From Stratiolaelaps scimitus (lineage: Eukaryota > Arthropoda > Arachnida > Mesostigmata > Laelapidae): DNA of 64,000 nucleotides. This document shows positions 61,718-64,000 of the stretch, one piece after another. The notes under the pieces are model-generated. The model was not told where the DNA came from. It saw nothing but the letters and a program-made list of their open reading frames with translations, and did no database searches. The first letter of the stretch is position 1, and each line of letters starts with the position of its first letter. A program made the position numbers and the translations under genes. Location: the NCBI GenBank assembly GCA_019614645.1, contig JABWDB010000011.1, positions 6,397,501 to 6,461,500 of the forward strand. The letters run 5' to 3'.

Positions 61718-62187
61718 AAGTTCCGTAAGGTTAATGAGTAGTACCTTAAGCTCGTTAAGGTTAATGAATAGCACCTTAAGTTCCTTAGGGTTGGTGAGTA
61801 GAACCTTAAGTTCCTCAAGGTTAATCAGTGGTACCTTAAGTTCCTTTAGGTTAATCAGTGGTACCTTAAGTTCCTTAAGGTTAATGAGTAGTACCTTAAG
61901 TTCTTTAAGTTTAATAAGAAACGTCTCAAGTTCGTTAAGGTGCCATCAAGGTCAATGAGAAGCACATTAAGTAGCTTGAGGTGCTCTTAAGATTAATAAG
62001 AAGCACCCTAAGCTCCTTAGGGTTGATGGGAAGCACCTTAAGCGCCTTGAGGTTCTCGTAAGATTAAAGAGAAGCACCCCAAGTTCCTTAAGGTGCATAC
62101 GAAGCAGCCTAAGAGCCTTGAGGTGCTCTGAAGATTAACGAGAAGCACCCTAAGTTTCTTAAGGGTAATGAGGAACACACCTCAAGT
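61718..62187. repeat. 30-bp minisatellite with a 41-bp variant unit
   Basis: About 14 degenerate units, typical form GTTCCTTAAGGTTAATGAG plus TAGTACCTTAA. The first seven are 30 bp. From 61929 on, units with an 11-bp insert (for example TGCTCTTAAGAT) alternate with 30-bp ones, a higher-order pattern. Each unit contains near-palindromic CCTTAAGG/CTTAAG. The 30-bp period keeps frames open on both strands, giving a spurious 10-residue repeat. It lies in the Homer upstream intron. Confidence 0.9.
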
Positions 62188-62409
62188 CACCTTTGCGGGC
62201 TCTCCTCCGCCCCGCCCTGCGCGAGCGGGAGGGTGGACCCGGGCGGGAATGGACTCCAATCCATGAGCTGCCCGCCCTGCAAGCCTTGGTCTGAAGAAAT
62301 ACAAAATCAGTTTCGGATCAAGGCCCAAGTCGAAGAGGTCCAAGGTTTTAGTGGACGAGAGTCTGGTCTGCGTAATGTATTTTGACCTTAATCTTTTAAC
62401 AACAAAAAA

Positions 62410-62600
62410 GGTGACCTGCACAGCGTTAAACATTTAACTCCGACGGTGCTGCTTTTGCATTGCTTCGTAAGGCGGCCAACCCCTAAGTGCAACTGTGCAA
62501 CGGTGGGGATCAAACCCCCGCCGTGTGTGCGTCCTACGTGTCTCCTCCGGTTGCAAGGCAGGCTCACACGAACGCGCCACGCCTACATGACCAATATATG
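62410..62600 (-). mobile_element. SINE-B copy with tRNA-like head
   Basis: On the - strand it shows a tRNA-like head with an anticodon-loop-like TTGCAAC and a B box (GGTTTGATCCCC). Then come CCGTTGCACAGTTGCACTTA, GCCTTACGAAGCAATGC, AAAAGCAG, AAATGTTTAACGCT and GGTCACC, followed by a short T run and no poly(A). It is the longest copy of the family here and the one that links it to a tRNA ancestor. It lies in the Homer upstream intron. Confidence 0.7.
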
Positions 62601-62688
62601 CTTACTGTTCAGCAACATTCGCCATCAAGATGTAGCGTTCACCAAATGATCACCGTCAAGGTATATATAGCGCCTTAACTAATATCCC

Positions 62689-62690
<2 letters not shown>

Positions 62691-62724
<34 letters not shown>

Positions 62725-62725
62725 G
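62691..62725. repeat. (AAT)n microsatellite
   Basis: About twelve uninterrupted AAT units in the Homer upstream intron. Confidence 0.95.
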
Positions 62726-62913
62726 CCTTCTCCATGAAAGGACATTTAAACAAAAACAAAAAAAGACTCTAACGGAAATGGAAGCCCTGTTTGTAACTTC
62801 ACGTCGGCGAACCGCCATCCGACTCGAACTCCATTCGGGTCGCGACGACAGTTGAGACCGACCAATAACTCAGGAACACCGTGCTTCGAAAACACATCGG
62901 CTACCTGTTCAGT

Positions 62914-62914
<1 letters not shown>

Positions 62915-62955
<41 letters not shown>
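62915..62955. repeat. (TA)n microsatellite
   Basis: About 40 bases of alternating T/A, beginning with a TACATA variant. Confidence 0.95.
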
Positions 62956-62959
<4 letters not shown>

Positions 62960-63078
62960 ATGCTTCATTCATTCAGAGATGATTTCATGGGGGAACCACT
63001 ATGGGAACCAAGATCATTTCCGCTTACCAGTGTGCGGAGAATAGCCGAGTTCGAGCTGTTCAACACGTTATCATATGT

Positions 63079-63537
63079 CTATACGTGGCAGCATAATGCT
63101 ATCTTTGTTATGCGGCACAACAACGGTACTGTGTCATTATCTCCCTCGAGAGCAGTGTAATCGTATGAAATGCGCGAGATGCGCAAGTTCGTCGGAATAA
63201 TCCTCGCGGCTATCAGCGGTAATATCTGATCTCGCGTCGGATATCTCTGATGTATAATGAGCAGGTACGTCAACGGCGACAGGGTCGCAAGCGTCACTTG
63301 AGCCGATGGAGCTAGGCAGAGAAACTTTTGTATTTCTGCTGACAGCTCTCTCAGCTGAACTTCCCCAGGTTTGGTGACAGGGACCTCACCGCTTGGGTGT
63401 TGCCACAAGGACGTAGTGGGATCCCGTTCACTTCTCGTTAACCGCTTGCGCCAGGCATCAATGCACAGATAATGAAGGATGGTAACTACATTATCGACGA
63501 ACTGTCCACATCTTGCAGCAGCAGGGATTGATCTCAA
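63079..63537 (-). CDS. Unidentified open frame, 152 codons
   Basis: I do not recognise this product. The frame is uninterrupted in AT-rich DNA where most frames close quickly. Its composition looks protein-like and is not repeat-derived: FVDNVVTILHYLCIDAWRKR early on, and FLCLAPSAQVTLATLSPLTY with YLLIIHQRYPTRDQ in the middle, with hydrophobic, helix-like spacing. It could be an exon of an unknown gene nested in the Homer upstream intron, a retroelement remnant, or chance. No clear acceptor, donor or domain supports it. Confidence 0.25.
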   Translation of the reverse strand: MRSIPAAARCGQFVDNVVTILHYLCIDAWRKRLTRSERDPTTSLWQHPSGEVPVTKPGEVQLRELSAEIQKFLCLAPSAQVTLATLSPLTYLLIIHQRYPTRDQILPLIAARIIPTNLRISRISYDYTALEGDNDTVPLLCRITKIALCCHV

Positions 63538-63560
63538 GATATGTATGTATGTGTATATGT

Positions 63561-63614
63561 GTGGCCCTCGGGTCTAGCAATCCAAGACGCTCACCACTAG
63601 CACTATCAAGGGAG
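63561..63614 (-). mobile_element. SINE-A 5' (tRNA-like) fragment
   Basis: On the - strand it reads CTCCCTTGATAG, GCTAGTGGTGAGCGTCTTGG and ATTGCTAGAC, matching the first 55 or so bases of SINE-A including the A box. The B box and body are missing. Confidence 0.65.
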
Positions 63615-63856
63615 CTGTATCTATAAAGAAACAAATGGCCAGCATCGACTTCTGCCCGCTAAACAACTCTTGTCCCCGTTCGTCATCTATGGAGCGGCGT
63701 TTTTGTCGACAGGAAATGTGTGTTTTCGGTGTCGAAAGAGAGCAACTCACGCGCTCATATATTACTAGCCACTGTGTCACTCCGGTACAGCGAAACAATA
63801 TGGGACGAATCTGCTAAAGTAACTGACCTCGGGCCTTGTGAGGGAGTTTATTGTAA

Positions 63857-63859
<3 letters not shown>

Positions 63860-63906
<47 letters not shown>
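63860..63906. repeat. (TA)n microsatellite
   Basis: About 47 bases of alternating A/T near the right edge of the window. Confidence 0.95.
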
Positions 63907-63910
<4 letters not shown>

Positions 63911-64000
63911 ATTACTTAGTTTTGGTCTCTGTATTATTCTACTATTCCGACGCATGTGAAGCATGGGACTATCTTATTAAACGAAACCACTAAGGCAGTC

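Larger units (their letters stand above)
61631..64000 (-). other. Homer upstream intron (part)
   Basis: The acceptor of exon 2 lies at 61631-61632. The 30/41-bp minisatellite, SINE-B copy, AAT and TA arrays, SINE-A fragment and unidentified frame all lie here. No ATG exon compatible with the Homer start (ATGGG before GT) is seen, so the intron should continue past the window. Confidence 0.65.

Noticed and set aside
61734..61958. + frame with a regular 10-residue repeat ([14 protein letters not shown])
   Set aside because: It is the translation of a 30-bp minisatellite. The opposite strand gives an equally regular repeat, and the tract lies in an intron.
23200..63900. CRISPR-like or regularly interspaced arrays
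   Set aside because: All tandem patterns are microsatellites or minisatellites without unique spacers, and the sequence is eukaryotic.

Overview
This is arthropod-type eukaryotic nuclear DNA. The evidence is small coding exons with canonical GT/AG splice sites, a Homer orthologue closest in wording (from memory) to arthropod Homer, tRNA-derived SINEs and very dense microsatellites. There is no operon structure, and I found no bacterial or viral gene. A chelicerate such as a mite is my best guess, but it is an inference and the sequence does not settle it.

Two genes can be supported, converging tail to tail. On the + strand, four exons (30,379-31,185 and 41,124-42,631) encode the last 550 residues of a C2H2 zinc-finger protein, probably a transcription factor. 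It has two pairs of fingers, separated by a 9.9-kb intron and by an acidic linker carrying a SUMO-consensus-like IKREP motif. Its 5' end was not found, so the N-terminus is unknown. On the - strand, six exons (61,630 down to 56,178) reconstruct all of Homer except the tiny first coding exon. Homer is the postsynaptic scaffold with an EVH1 domain and a C-terminal coiled coil. With the inferred Met-Gly start it is 402 residues, and its ligand-contact residues fall at the expected positions.

Layout: 1-30.4 kb is GC- and CpG-rich, full of CTG/CCG, GA/CT and poly-C repeats, and has no recognisable gene. It may be upstream or intronic sequence of the zinc-finger gene. 30.4-42.6 kb is the zinc-finger gene. 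At about 43 kb the DNA turns AT-rich, with AAT and TA arrays, and stays so to about 55 kb. 56.2-61.6 kb is Homer. 61.7-62.2 kb is a 30/41-bp minisatellite, and 62.2-64 kb is Homer upstream intron with SINE fragments and one unidentified open frame.

The most novel content is a set of dispersed repeats found by comparing the window with itself. SINE-A has one complete copy with A/B boxes, a poly(A) tail and perfect 14-bp target-site duplications, plus four fragments. SINE-B has five copies. Families C and D have two copies each. Part of three of these families lies side by side at 35.39-35.68 kb. Other points of interest are a Homer splice donor embedded in a GT microsatellite and a perfect 19-bp hairpin in a Homer intron.
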